In this document: positions 1 to 7,885 of the stretch, in pieces
Layout of the letters: every line of letters starts with the position of its first letter
How positions within the stretch are numbered: the first letter of the stretch is position 1
DNA from: Ectocarpus siliculosus
Lineage: Eukaryota > Sar > Phaeophyceae > Ectocarpales > Ectocarpaceae
Reading direction: 5' to 3'
Assembly: GCA_000310025.1 (NCBI GenBank)
Contig: FN648872.1
Coordinates: 2,347 to 12,444 of the forward strand
DNA: 10,098 nt
The notes under the pieces: generated by a model
What the model was told of the DNA's origin: nothing
Databases searched by the model: none
Seen by the model: only the letters and a program-made list of their open reading frames with translations
Made by a program: the position numbers and the translations under genes

Positions 1-871
1 GTGTACTGGTCCACTACTGCATTCTCCTCGATCCCCCACTTCCATCTATGTTCTACTGGTTCCTCCCTGCCCTCGTTGCATACCATGACGGCACTCTTCG
101 TAACCTCTTGTTTTTTTTTTGGGGGGTGTTGTGGCCTGCCTGCTTGCCTGCCAATGTGCTTGGTCTCATTGGACTGGCCTCTGCCCTTGTCGTCTACTAC
201 TTTGTGTGCTGGGGGTAGTCGAGATGGTGGGATGGGCGAGGCTGTTTTGACTCCTTTGAGTCTTCTCGTTGGTTTTGTGGGAAAAGTCCTTCTGGGATGT
301 AGCTTGTGGACGCGGGGGAAATCACTGCAGCTGGTGCCCTTGGCTTAAAATGAAAACTGAATCACGGAGGGAGGGAGTTGCTAGACGTTAGTCAGAGCAG
401 GTATCGTTATTTTTTTTGTTGCGGCGGCAACAGCAGCGTCGTTGTACCGTGTATACGTACTGTATTGGGGAGGAGGGGTGGGGGGATGGAAATGGACGAC
501 GGCGCCGTCAACAAGTAAATGCCCGACATGACTCTGTCATGGCACATATATATTCGTACCAGTAGTATTGATGCAGTTCTACCGCCGTGACCACCACACG
601 AGTTTCCACCACCGTTCTACGGACGGGTTTGGCTGATTCCAAGGCCCTCACTTGTGTGTGCTTTTCCTCGTTCGGAGATTGGAGGACCAGGATGAGCAGA
701 CTCGCAATTAATTGCCATGAGCAGGAGGGGGTCGTTATCAGTGTGCGCGCCTCGTTTGGAGGAGCTTTTTTTTTTTTTTTTTCGTCCTAGGCACCCTTTA
801 CTGGTGTAAACGCGATGTGTCACGACCATTTTGATTTTTTTTGCCCTGGTCTTTGTGACCGCACAATGTTT
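1..871. other. Gene-free, G/T-rich leader stretch
   Basis: I see no supportable gene here. The + strand is rich in T and G and carries T10 followed directly by G6 (111-126), a G-rich patch (467-485), a short TATATAT (547-553) and a T17 run (766-782). A 115-codon open frame starts at position 1, but its product is Ser/Leu/Cys-rich with no domain I recognise, and it begins at GTG at the window edge. Two shorter frames around 587-829 overlap the T17 run and are read on opposite strands, as expected of chance frames. Non-coding is the best reading. Confidence 0.6.
766..782. repeat. T17 homopolymer
   Basis: An uninterrupted run of 17 T on the + strand. Its exact length is unreliable in most sequencing chemistries. 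It could be the trace of a poly(A) tail from a minus-strand retroposed transcript, but I see no target-site duplication that would support this. Confidence 0.9.
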
Positions 872-938
872 TTGTTGTTGTTGATGTTGTTGCTGTTGTT
901 GTCGTCGTCTTTGTTGCTGTTGCTGTTGTTAGTGTTGT
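872..938. repeat. Imperfect TTG/TGC trinucleotide tract
   Basis: About 67 bases made mostly of TTG triplets with TGC, TCG and TGA interruptions on the + strand. Read on the minus strand it would give runs of Asn, Thr or Gln depending on frame, and on the + strand Leu, Val or Cys. All frames stay open through it for that reason, which explains several overlapping frames of about 80 codons at 798-1059. The interruptions suggest an old microsatellite. It could lie inside a minus-strand exon coding an Asn- or Gln-rich linker, but the flanks show no supporting domain. Confidence 0.85.
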
Positions 939-1507
939 CTCGCTCCACCTGTTTGTGCTTGTGGACAGTGAAGAAAATTGGTCCTTTGATAGTAAATAGA
1001 AGGCGTTTGTTGCTGGTGTCCTCAAGTGCAAAGGCAACACGAGTTGCCAACAACCCCACGGCTACATTTCCACGATCTCTTTCTCTTGAGCAGATAGTAA
1101 GTTTTTTTTTATATTTTCCCCGTTGCCACCATCATACTCGCGTGGAGATAGATCTGTCTTTCGTTGCAACGCGCCGGCTTTTGATGACCCGATTGTTCCC
1201 TCTCGCTTCCCCCGTATCCGCTCCGAGAGTGCATGGATGTTTGTGAATGCGGTCGGGGGGTGGGGGGGGGGTCGAGTCAACATTGCCCGTGCCGGGCAGT
1301 TCTCTACTTAGAATCGGGTTGGCGAGTCCGCTGTGTTGATGGATGAAGAGTTGGTGCTCTGCTGTGGATGGATGGCACTTTTTCGTCAGTCCCTTCCGTG
1401 TTTCCCTGTCCGTTTTCTCCCTTGGTAGTTGTTGCGGTTCGAGTTTTGGGCCGTTTTTCGGAATAATTATTGGATTCCTTTTGACGGGAGTTCGGAACTG
1501 GCTTGCT

Positions 1508-1533
1508 TGTGTGTGTGTGTGTGTGTGTGTGTG
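1508..1533. repeat. (TG)13 microsatellite
   Basis: A perfect dinucleotide repeat of 26 bases. On the minus strand it is (CA)13, which produces the spurious Thr-His runs in overlapping frames. It is probably polymorphic in length. No function is implied. Confidence 0.97.
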
Positions 1534-1632
1534 AATGTCTCGAGGCATTTCGTTGTGTGTTGCTGCTTGCTGCTGCTGGTGATGGATCGTGAGTCGTTGT
1601 AGTCGGCTGTGTGGGTTGCAAGCGAGCAACTT

Positions 1633-1658
1633 GGGGGGTTGGGGGGGGGGGCGGGGGG
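1633..1658 (+). other. G-tract cluster, possible G-quadruplex
   Basis: The + strand reads G6, TT, G11, C, G6. The central tract can be split to give four runs of at least three G with short loops, the usual requirement for an intramolecular G-quadruplex. It is one of several such tracts on this strand in the left third of the window. Tract length may be miscounted by the sequencer. Confidence 0.6.
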
Positions 1659-2155
1659 CTGAGCGAAACGGGCTGTGCACAGGCGTGGGTGCGAGGAAGA
1701 ACCTGAACACTTCACACAGGCAGCAAGCAAGGATCACAGCAAGGACGGAGTACCAGAGCGGCAGAGAGAATGTGGGCGGCTGAGGTTGAAGAATGAATCG
1801 ATGACCAGTGGGGTGCTCGTGGTCTCGGCGGGCGCCGTGGCGCAATAATATGCTAACGGTTGGAGTTGAAAGACCGTTTGTTTGCTGGTTGTGTTCCCAA
1901 CCTCGTCTTGTTTGTTTTCTCTTCGTTTGTGTTGATGCCAAGCAGCACGACACGGGGAGTTGTACATCTTGTTTCGGAACAAGGAACGAATTTCAATCGT
2001 AACCTAAATTCTACCAAATTTTCTTGCTTTTTCTCTCGTGGCTTTCTCGGCGGGAGGGGGGGGGGCGTTCGGCGTGTGCCCCTGCGTAGCAGACTGCGGA
2101 CACTTTTTGTTGTTTGCGTGTCCAATAACTTTACTCGCACAACGTTTAGTAGCAG

Positions 2156-2176
2156 GATGATGATGGTGATGATGAT
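2156..2176. repeat. (GAT)n trinucleotide tract
   Basis: Seven triplets, six GAT and one GGT in fourth place. Read in frame on the + strand this gives Asp with one Gly; other frames give Met and Ile-type codons. It is a short, slightly imperfect microsatellite with no coding support in its flanks. Confidence 0.85.
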
Positions 2177-3257
2177 CCACGCAGGAGCCAGCCCCTTGTA
2201 CGGCACGTGCGAATCCAGTAACAGCGGCAGCAGTGTCGCCAGCGAAACCTTGGACTTTTAGGCATGAAGAGAGAGACGGAGTCGTGGAAACACTCCCCCC
2301 GATATTGGCGTTCTTGCATGGCGTAGAATATGCGGCGCCACGTCATCGTGACGGCTCTCGCTTCTTTCCCCCCGGCCTGATTTTGTCGGGGCGCAGAGAG
2401 GAGGCGTTTCTGTACTGTAAAGAGTTTGGGGGGGATGGGGGTGGAGGACTCTCGCAAACATCGTCCAACTCTCTACACATGCAGGGGGAGGGGGGGGGCG
2501 GGTTTTCCTGCAGCTCTCATCTTTTCCGTTGACTCAGGCGTGTGCATGCGTGTGTCCTACGTGAGCTGGTGGTGGTGGTTTTTGTCGGTTGCTGTGGTCT
2601 GGTGTATTTCTCCACCACCATCGCAGCGCGAGAAAACTTTCCACTTCCTGGCGACGATCAACAGCGTAGTAGGTCGGTTTTTTTTGCGTGCGCTTGCGAA
2701 GTTTCGAAGGGTGTTCTTTTCCCCTCTCCCTTTTGTCCGCGGGCCAAGTACAGATGATGCGCAGCAAGCAGCAGGGGCGTTAATTCGTTGTACGCGGTTC
2801 TTCGAGCGCGTTCTGAAGTTCTTTTGTGTGTGTGTAGGGGGGGGGCTTTGTTTTGGGGCCTACAGGGAAAAGGAGGGTTTTCGGTATTTTCAGGACGGCG
2901 TGGTTCTTGCCACGATAATAAGTAAATACTTTCGTATAACACGGGAGACGCATGCACTGCATGCAGCAGGATTGGGTGCACCGGAAGCGTCGCGCGTGTT
3001 TGTCCGGACTTTGTTGTAGCTCTTCTGGACAGAACGCAAAAGACGGCCGGTGGGTGGGTGGGCGAGGGCCCTGTGTGAGATAGATGCCACACCACGCGTT
3101 CTGCCGGGATGATAAAAAGCATGGAGAAGTAAGCAAGGCGATCGGCGATCGGCAATGGTTGTGGTGCGTGTGTTTTTTTCAGTCACGTCGCTCCTTGAAT
3201 TGTTGTTGTTTCTTGTCCTGTACTTTTCATGTGGTACTGGCGTTTCCAAGAAAGCCA
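2177..3257. other. Gene-free stretch with G-runs and simple repeats
   Basis: I see no gene. A + strand open frame (2426-3019, 197 codons) and minus-strand frames (for example 2658-3155 and 2890-3435) overlap each other heavily. None shows a domain, signal peptide or even composition: they carry Gly, Pro or Thr/His runs from G-tracts and TG repeats. Contents include G-rich runs at 2428-2441 and 2484-2502, (TG)5 followed by G9 (2825-2845), two GCATGC hexamers nine bases apart (2950-2955 and 2959-2964) and a regular GGGT series at 3049-3068. Confidence 0.55.
3052..3068 (+). other. Canonical G-quadruplex motif
   Basis: Four runs of GGG separated by T, T and CGA on the + strand. This meets the standard four-tract, short-loop definition. 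It lies within a GGGT tandem that begins at 3049. Folding is inferred only. Confidence 0.6.
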
Positions 3258-3284
3258 GGGGGGCGGGGGGAGGGGAGGGGAGGG
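3258..3284 (+). other. Strong G-quadruplex motif
   Basis: The + strand reads G6-C-G6-A-G4-A-G4-A-G3: five G-tracts with single-base loops, the most favourable arrangement in the window. Single-base loops generally favour stable parallel quadruplexes. If the region is transcribed from the + strand the motif would also be present in RNA. The overlapping minus-strand open frame simply reads it as Pro-rich sequence. Confidence 0.7.
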
Positions 3285-3387
3285 TTGCGTTATGGCGGGC
3301 CGGGTCTGAAGATTTTGTCTTGTCTGTCCCTCCTGGGTTTTTGGGGAGTTGGTTCGTACCCGACGAGATCATGTGCCCCTCTCGTGT

Positions 3388-3415
3388 GGTGGTGGTGGTG
3401 ATGGCGGTGGTGGTG
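3388..3415. repeat. GGT-rich trinucleotide tract
   Basis: Nine triplets, mostly GGT with GAT and GGC interruptions, on the + strand. The minus strand reads ACC, giving Thr or Pro-rich shadow translations. An imperfect microsatellite. Confidence 0.8.
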
Positions 3416-3617
3416 CCTGATATGGCGGGATACACTCATCAGCAGCATGATACCAACAAAATCCTGTTGTTTGTTTTTTGCTTTTTTTTTCGGCTTGCTT
3501 GCTCACGATAACTGGTAGTACGTAGAATAAATACAACCAATCGTGCCTGAAATAATTGTTTTCGTTGATATAACATGCGGCGGTTGGTTGCGCCCATTCC
3601 ATAGAACGAAGGGGGAT

Positions 3618-3645
3618 CGATCCAGCAGAAACGATCCAGCAGAAA
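3618..3645. repeat. Perfect 14-bp tandem duplication
   Basis: The word CGATCCAGCAGAAA occurs twice in direct contact (3618-3631 and 3632-3645) with no mismatch. It looks like a recent local slippage or repair duplication. At 14 bp it would be long for a target-site duplication, and nothing lies between the copies. Confidence 0.95.
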
Positions 3646-4142
3646 AGAAAGGCGTGGCGCTGGTCTGTCGGCCTGTCGGTGTTTGTTCTGCTGCTCTGCT
3701 GCTGCACACTGCAGTCGCGCAAAAAATAATGTTCATCGAGCGCCTGGCGTGTGACTTTGGCGGCAGTTGCTTTTTTTCGTATTCTGGCAGGGGGAGAAGA
3801 GCCACTTTTTGTCCTAAAACTGTGAACTGAATTCGCCTTGCTTGATTTGTGGGCGGCGGCGTGAAGCTATGGAGCGCAGTGTGGATGCGTGCCACATGGT
3901 AAGAAAGCTTGGTCATCGCCTCCATCTTCCCACCTGGAGTAAATGCATCTTGTGCACGTGGTGTTGTTGTGATTGATTGTTTTTTCATCTTTTCTCCGGC
4001 AGCGAGAACCAAAACGCAGGGGCAGTTGGAAGGAGAGCGGACGTGCTCAATGGTTTGATTAGCCTTCGTTCGTGCGAGACCTGAGCTAGGGTAATAATAT
4101 TGGTTGGCTTTAGATGGCGGCCTCGTGACGGAGCGATGGGCG

Positions 4143-4250
4143 ATGCCGCCACCGCCGCTCCTCCTCGTGCTGCTCCTGCTCTGCTGCGCGGTGCTGCTGT
4201 GTTTTTCGAGGTACTCATTATACTTATTTATGACCTCTCTGGCACTATAG
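4143..4250 (+). CDS. Possible hydrophobic micro-ORF (weak)
   Basis: An ATG-initiated frame of 35 codons begins MPPPPLLLVLLLLCCAVLL, continues to about residue 22 as an almost pure hydrophobic segment, and stops at TAG. It resembles a signal peptide or a single membrane helix. The sequence after residue 22 contains GGTACT at 4210-4215, so the frame could also be a first exon ending near a GT donor. Against this, the DNA is a CTC/CTG/GCT-rich low-complexity patch: the frame one base over reads Ala/Pro-rich and also stays open (from about 4136 to 4345). I recognise no family. Chance is the more likely explanation. Confidence 0.12.
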   Translation: MPPPPLLLVLLLLCCAVLLCFSRYSLYLFMTSLAL

Positions 4251-5509
4251 AAAGCTTTAGCCGTCGTCTGAGAGAGTACCCGCCCATGGTGTACGTAGCA
4301 AGAAGAGCAGTTTTCGACGATGACAACGACGAAGACACGACCTGAGAGTTATTATTGACTATTGCAAGCGACAAACATTTTCGTTCGTTTGTCCGACGAC
4401 TGCTGCTGCCCTTTTTTTTTTTTTTTCTTTCTTGGTGGCCTTGCTTGCTTGTGGCCCTTTCTTTGTTGTGTAGATTATTATGCATACATACATACAATTC
4501 GAACCTCTCACTAGTTTCTCTTGATGACGATCCCGACTACGTTTATTTTCATGTGGTCGCAAGATTCCGTGTCGGTTTTGTTTCCACCTGCTGGACGATG
4601 AGACTATCAAGTCGTCGGTGGTGCACATGTCATGCACATAATGAACACAGGAGGATACGCCCGTAATAGCAGACAGACCGGTGGGGGCGGTAGTAACGCT
4701 GGTTGGTATATGTATGTGTGCCAGTGTCCAGAAAACAAGATTAGATTAACAAAGCACCACAAAGGAAAATACGAAGAAGGGCAAGAAGATAAGATATTTA
4801 GTACTCCAGTCCTCCTCCTCCTGATGATGATCCTTGACGTTCAGAGTTCTGTAGTACCACGGATGGTCGCGGTGGTGGTGAAGTCTGTCCACCGACACTA
4901 TTAGTCTAGACTACATACATACAGATGCACGTGTGTACTACGTGATTAGGGTATGGCGAGAAACGCTCCGGAACGCTCCACGTGGTGCCACGACTCTGTA
5001 CCATGACGCTCACGGAAATCAAAATCTTAAGCATGAAAAACAAAACGGGTTTTGTTGTCGTTGAAGCAACGACGAGAGCGAATGAGCCAGTCTGTCTGAT
5101 TGTTGTAGTAGCCTTGAAGTGTTTTCGCACTGGGGTTCTGTACTACTTATTATATTATTATACCCATTTCGACAGGGCCTACAAGTACAATCAATCCATG
5201 TTGTGTCACCGTTTGATTCAAAGTCACATCTCTTTTTGAGATGGTCGTGCTTTTTGGTCTGTCTGCATATTTCTCGGGATAAAAAAACGGCGGGACAAAC
5301 GAAGAAGGGAAAATCAAGTGGTATTTCGTACATCGACTACCATTACATACAGGATTTGATAGGATCGATGATATTATTATCGCATTTGGAGGTAGACCAT
5401 GTGATGAGTGGTCGTGCTTGGCCATTGTTTACAAGTGCGTTAACACAGATAATAAGATAGATGCAACATGACGTGACGCCATGCAAGATTCGGGCTTTAT
5501 GCCGAGGCA
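4251..5509. other. Gene-free stretch, mixed composition
   Basis: No gene is supported. Contents: a T15 run (4412-4426), (CATA)3-type repeats at 4483-4496 and again near 4912-4923, a CTC/GAT triplet patch around 4811-4830, an octamer direct repeat AACGCTCC (4962-4969 and 4972-4979), and AT-rich patches near 5148-5163. All open frames are about 115 codons or shorter, overlap on both strands, and show no domain. Confidence 0.55.
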
Positions 5510-5547
5510 TGTGTGTGTGTGTGCCCTTTACATCAGTGTGTGTGTGT
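5510..5547. repeat. Split TG microsatellite
   Basis: (TG)7 at 5510-5523 and (GT)6 at 5536-5547 are separated by 12 bases of unique sequence. Together they look like one interrupted dinucleotide repeat. No function is evident. Confidence 0.9.
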
Positions 5548-6120
5548 TCAACGGCCGACCAATGAAAATACTAATACTTAGTGTCGGCGGGTAAATCGAG
5601 GGGGCCACAATTTGCAAATAAAGGTTTGTGTGCGTGCGTGAGTGCGTGCGATCGGGTTCGATCGTCGTGCGCATTACTGCTTGAAGGGATCTATCGCCGG
5701 TGTGCGTTGGCTTTTGGTTGGGTTGCGTTGGAAGACAACGGGAAAGCAGTAACCAAGAGAGGAGAGAACAAAGGAAGGCAGAGCAACCTGCATCTATCTG
5801 CATGGTACCATCTATCTGTACATCGGACAATAAATAGGCCACTTACTTGTAGTAGTGAATCATTACTACCAAAGTCACGACCAAGCCCGACGAAGAAATC
5901 GAACCCGCGACTTTCTTTCGCGGAGTGTAAAGCTGTACATTGCTTGCCATACCCTGCAGCAGGACACAGCGGGAATATTCCAGACTCGAGCTGTGTTTCC
6001 TTCTGTGAATAGCGCGGGGTACCCGGCATCGTGCAATGGATCTGGCGCGAGCGCATGCGGGCGCCTGCTGAGGCACCCGCGCAACGCAACAACTTACAAC
6101 TCACAACATTCCCTCGGAGA
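5548..6120. other. Gene-free transition stretch
   Basis: I see no convincing gene. A 143-codon + strand frame (5581-6012, starting at GTG) is Cys/Arg/Ser-rich with no domain. Composition changes here from G/T-rich to A/C-rich on the + strand. A decamer CATCTATCTG is repeated at 5791-5800 and 5809-5818 around a GGTACC. A sharp palindrome follows at 5849-5869. A tRNA-like box pair on the minus strand (about 5899-5953) does not fold as a tRNA. Confidence 0.5.
5849..5869. promoter_or_regulatory. 21-bp near-perfect palindrome
   Basis: The arms GTAGTA and TACTAC flank a core TGA-A-TCA. Nine of ten opposing positions are complementary around a central A; the one mismatch is a G-T pair (5855/5863). 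The core resembles the TGA(N)TCA half-site pair bound by bZIP dimers of the AP-1/GCN4 type. A cruciform or RNA hairpin is also possible. It lies about 310 bp upstream of the promoter-like cluster at 6177. Binding is inferred only. Confidence 0.45.
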
Positions 6121-6176
6121 TTCGAACTGGAGGAATTCGCGGAACGAATTTCAAAAAAACAATTACCCGCGTTTTG

Positions 6177-6295
6177 TCCCGCCAAAAAATCTAACAGCAG
6201 TGTTACAATAGTTCGAAACACGTGTCCCGCCAAATTAAAAAAAAAGCACACACACAGTGTTTTCAACCGCACTAAGACTGACGTCTTTTCATTGG
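6177..6295. promoter_or_regulatory. Promoter-like cluster: two E2F-type words, CACGTG, CRE-like and CCAAT boxes
   Basis: Five known transcription-factor words fall within 119 bp. TCCCGCCAAA occurs at 6177-6186 and again at 6225-6234 in the same orientation, and matches the E2F/DP consensus (TTTCCCGCCAAA) over ten bases. CACGTG (6219-6224), a core bHLH/bZIP site, directly abuts the second copy. TGACGTC (6279-6285) is seven of the eight bases of the cAMP-response element. ATTGG (6291-6295) is an inverted CCAAT box. E2F with CCAAT is the classic pairing of cell-cycle and DNA-replication promoters. No TATA box is obvious nearby, and I could not identify a coding exon on either side, so the controlled gene is unknown and may lie outside the window. 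Confidence 0.4.
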
Positions 6296-6300
6296 TCAGC

Positions 6301-7197
6301 CGGCTAGCGCGGTCTATGCTAATAATAAACACACACACACAGTGGACCCCCGCGACATCGCGACATCACCCGGTCGGTCGCAACTTTCCCCACACACCAA
6401 TCCCTCATCTCTACAGCCGCCACCGCGCTCTCAGGTATGACAGCAGCCTACGTGCAGGAAACAGCGTGCTTTCCTTTACCACGCGCAGTGTTCAGAGGAG
6501 AGAGTGCGCGGCAGACACCGAACCGCAGATCAAAGCAGCAAAGAGCGCTGTGTCCTCTGCTGCGACCTCTGTAGTTTGTAGATATCGAACCAAATTCCTT
6601 CCAATGATGGTGATGTAGTTGAGAGTGCGAGGCTTGACCGAGAACTACGATGTACTACTGCTGCTGTACGCAGTCCGCTGTGCACTAGAGCCGCGTGAGC
6701 TTTCGCTGCTCTCGTCCGCGGTGCGGCCCATCCCTTCCGCCAGCACGCGGCGTTACCTCTCTCTCTCGTTCGCTCGTTCGCGCGGCAGCAGTTGACTGCT
6801 TGTCGCCCCGCCCGCGAGGTAGGCAGGCGTACGATGCGATTACAACAGCAGCGGTCGGTATGCATAGGTCCGTGATGACACAGCCGCACAGCAGGCTTGC
6901 GGTGCAGCACTGCACATGAGTTGCCAACAATGCACAGCAGTTGTTGGTTCACCGGGGGCTGCAGCAATCAAGGACGCTTGACGCCCTATTTAGACAAGAC
7001 GTTTTTGGTTGTTGCACTCTATTTTACATGCAAGTGACGACTTGGGGAAGGGTCCATGCGTGTCCCCCGGTATGTATAATAGCTGTATGGCTTGTGGTGC
7101 TGGTGTGTTGTGTCCCCATTCGTCGCGGCGCTCTTTGCTGCTCTTTTTCGACCCATGGCCCATGACACAACAATCAGTTTTCGGACACTGGGGCTTG
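6301..7197. other. No supportable gene; A/C-rich then mixed sequence
   Basis: Downstream of the regulatory cluster are an (AC)n tract (6329-6341), a 45-codon frame from ATG 6437 and part of a longer frame that begins before the cluster (6031-6618, GTG start, first ATG 6054). None shows a domain. A minus-strand frame at 6530-6967 is Arg/Ala/Cys-rich and unrecognised. If the cluster is a real promoter, this stretch could hold a 5' UTR or a short first exon, but I cannot point to one. Confidence 0.45.
6329..6341. repeat. Short AC microsatellite, paired with one 83 bp upstream
   Basis: An AC tract ending in ACAGTG. A similar tract ending in ACAGTG lies at about 6247-6258. The two bracket the TGACGTC and ATTGG words. 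Coincidence is likely given the A/C-rich surroundings. Confidence 0.7.
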
Positions 7198-7303
7198 AGT
7201 TGACACTTACGTGCATAGAGGCAAAATCCACTCGGGACCGGCAGGACCAAGAACGTATATTGGGTTCGTTCCTTGGAACCGTCCGCGTTGACAGTTGACA
7301 CTT
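7198..7303. repeat. 11-bp direct repeat AGTTGACACTT, 95 bp apart
   Basis: The word AGTTGACACTT occurs at 7198-7208 and 7293-7303, identical in both. The second copy is preceded by another GTTGACA, making a tandem heptamer. It contains TTGAC, the core of the W-box read by WRKY-type factors in plants, but whether such factors exist in this organism is unknown. The second copy ends four bases before the possible TATA box at 7307. Confidence 0.5.
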
Positions 7304-7306
7304 GTT

Positions 7307-7315
7307 CTATATATG
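7307..7315 (+). promoter_or_regulatory. Possible TATA box
   Basis: CTATATATG lies 139 bp upstream of the ATG at 7454 and just after the AGTTGACACTT repeat. It has the right composition for a TATA element and sits in a region that is otherwise GC-rich. A start of transcription would then be expected near 7340. A single short AT-rich word is weak evidence. Confidence 0.25.
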
Positions 7316-7453
7316 CCGCTGGTGCCTCCCTGGGGCTCCGGCAACACCTCACTTTGTTCAGGGCGTGTGGGTCGCGTGTGCCCTTCTCTCGACTGCCCCC
7401 CTGCGAGAGCCTTGAGCAGCAACCGGCAAATACGCTACAACAAGAAAGATAAA

Positions 7454-7885
7454 ATGGTACTTATATTACTGCTGTTATACCTCTCTCTTTCCCGAGGGGA
7501 CGGCACCGAGGAGGAGGAGGACACCATTGTTCGCCCGAAAGCCACAGGTCGAAAACCAAACAACGAAACATCCCGCTCGAGCAAGCATTGCAGCATTCAT
7601 TGTCATCGTCGGCGCTCAATCAAGTCCACCGGCGGAGAGACAGAGTTGCAAAGAGCTATCTATGTTATTGCAATCGACGCACACACACGCTGCAGTCCAC
7701 TCCTGGTGTCCTCCCACAGGAACACCACCGCCACAATCACAAGTGGTGCAGCCTCCGCCCGCCCTCTGACGACACCACCACAGCCGTGCTTAATCATGTG
7801 CGGAACGTGTGACACACATCATCACCAGTTCTATTTTCGGGTGGAACAAAGTTCAAGTTGTTTATTTATTCCCGCCAAGAATTGA
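7454..7885 (+). CDS. Candidate small secreted or membrane protein, unknown family (weak)
   Basis: This is the best single candidate for a coding frame: 143 codons from an ATG in the context AAAATGG to TGA. The frame is open further upstream, but I chose this ATG because it puts the hydrophobic segment MVLILLLLYLSL at the N-terminus, as a short signal peptide would be. It is followed by an acidic run (residues 18-23), a basic His/Cys-rich part (44-54), two N-glycosylation sequons (37-39 and 90-92), a Thr/Ser/Pro-rich linker (90-111) and a C-X3-C-X2-C motif (112-119) followed by three His. There are seven Cys in all. A possible TATA box lies upstream. Against it, the DNA is A/C-rich and stop-poor, two other + strand frames are also open across 7527-7812, and I recognise no family. 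The C-X3-C-X2-C spacing equals that of radical SAM enzymes, but the frame is far too short and lacks the fold, so I do not assign that. Confidence 0.2.
   Translation: MVLILLLLYLSLSRGDGTEEEEDTIVRPKATGRKPNNETSRSSKHCSIHCHRRRSIKSTGGETELQRAIYVIAIDAHTRCSPLLVSSHRNTTATITSGAASARPLTTPPQPCLIMCGTCDTHHHQFYFRVEQSSSCLFIPAKN

Larger units (their letters stand above)
939..2155. other. Gene-free low-complexity stretch
   Basis: No gene is supportable. The longest open frame is on the minus strand (1132-1953, 273 codons). Its product is Thr/His alternation from the TG microsatellite, Pro runs from the G-tracts, and otherwise basic and unstructured, so it is an effect of a stop-poor A/C-rich strand. The stretch holds G6-T-G10 (1255-1271), (TG)13, a three-tract G-run near 1633 and another G-run at 2052-2065. 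No splice-bounded exon with domain content could be recognised. Confidence 0.6.
3285..4142. other. Gene-free stretch with short repeats
   Basis: No supportable gene. It holds a GGT-rich trinucleotide tract (3388-3415), a perfect 14-bp tandem duplication (3618-3645) and several T-runs. Minus-strand frames at 3369-3722 and 3503-4012 have no recognisable domain and overlap + strand frames of similar length. Nothing resembling an RNA gene was seen. Confidence 0.55.

Noticed and set aside
1132-1953. Minus-strand open frame of 273 codons
   Set aside because: Thr-His runs come from (TG)13 and Pro runs from G-tracts. The A/C-rich strand is poor in stop codons, so long chance frames are expected.
5885-5960. 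tRNA or tRNA-derived SINE on the minus strand
   Set aside because: GGTTCGATTTC resembles a B box and TGGCAAGCAATG lies at the correct 44-base distance for an A box, but the acceptor and anticodon stems do not pair and the B box has a mismatch at a conserved C.
6437-6574. 45-codon frame from ATG 6437 downstream of the promoter-like cluster
   Set aside because: The position is attractive, but its sequence is short, Arg-rich and unrecognised, so it cannot be told from chance.
6031-6618. + strand open frame of 195 codons
   Set aside because: It starts at GTG, passes through the promoter-like cluster and an AC tract, has no recognised domain, and overlaps other open frames.
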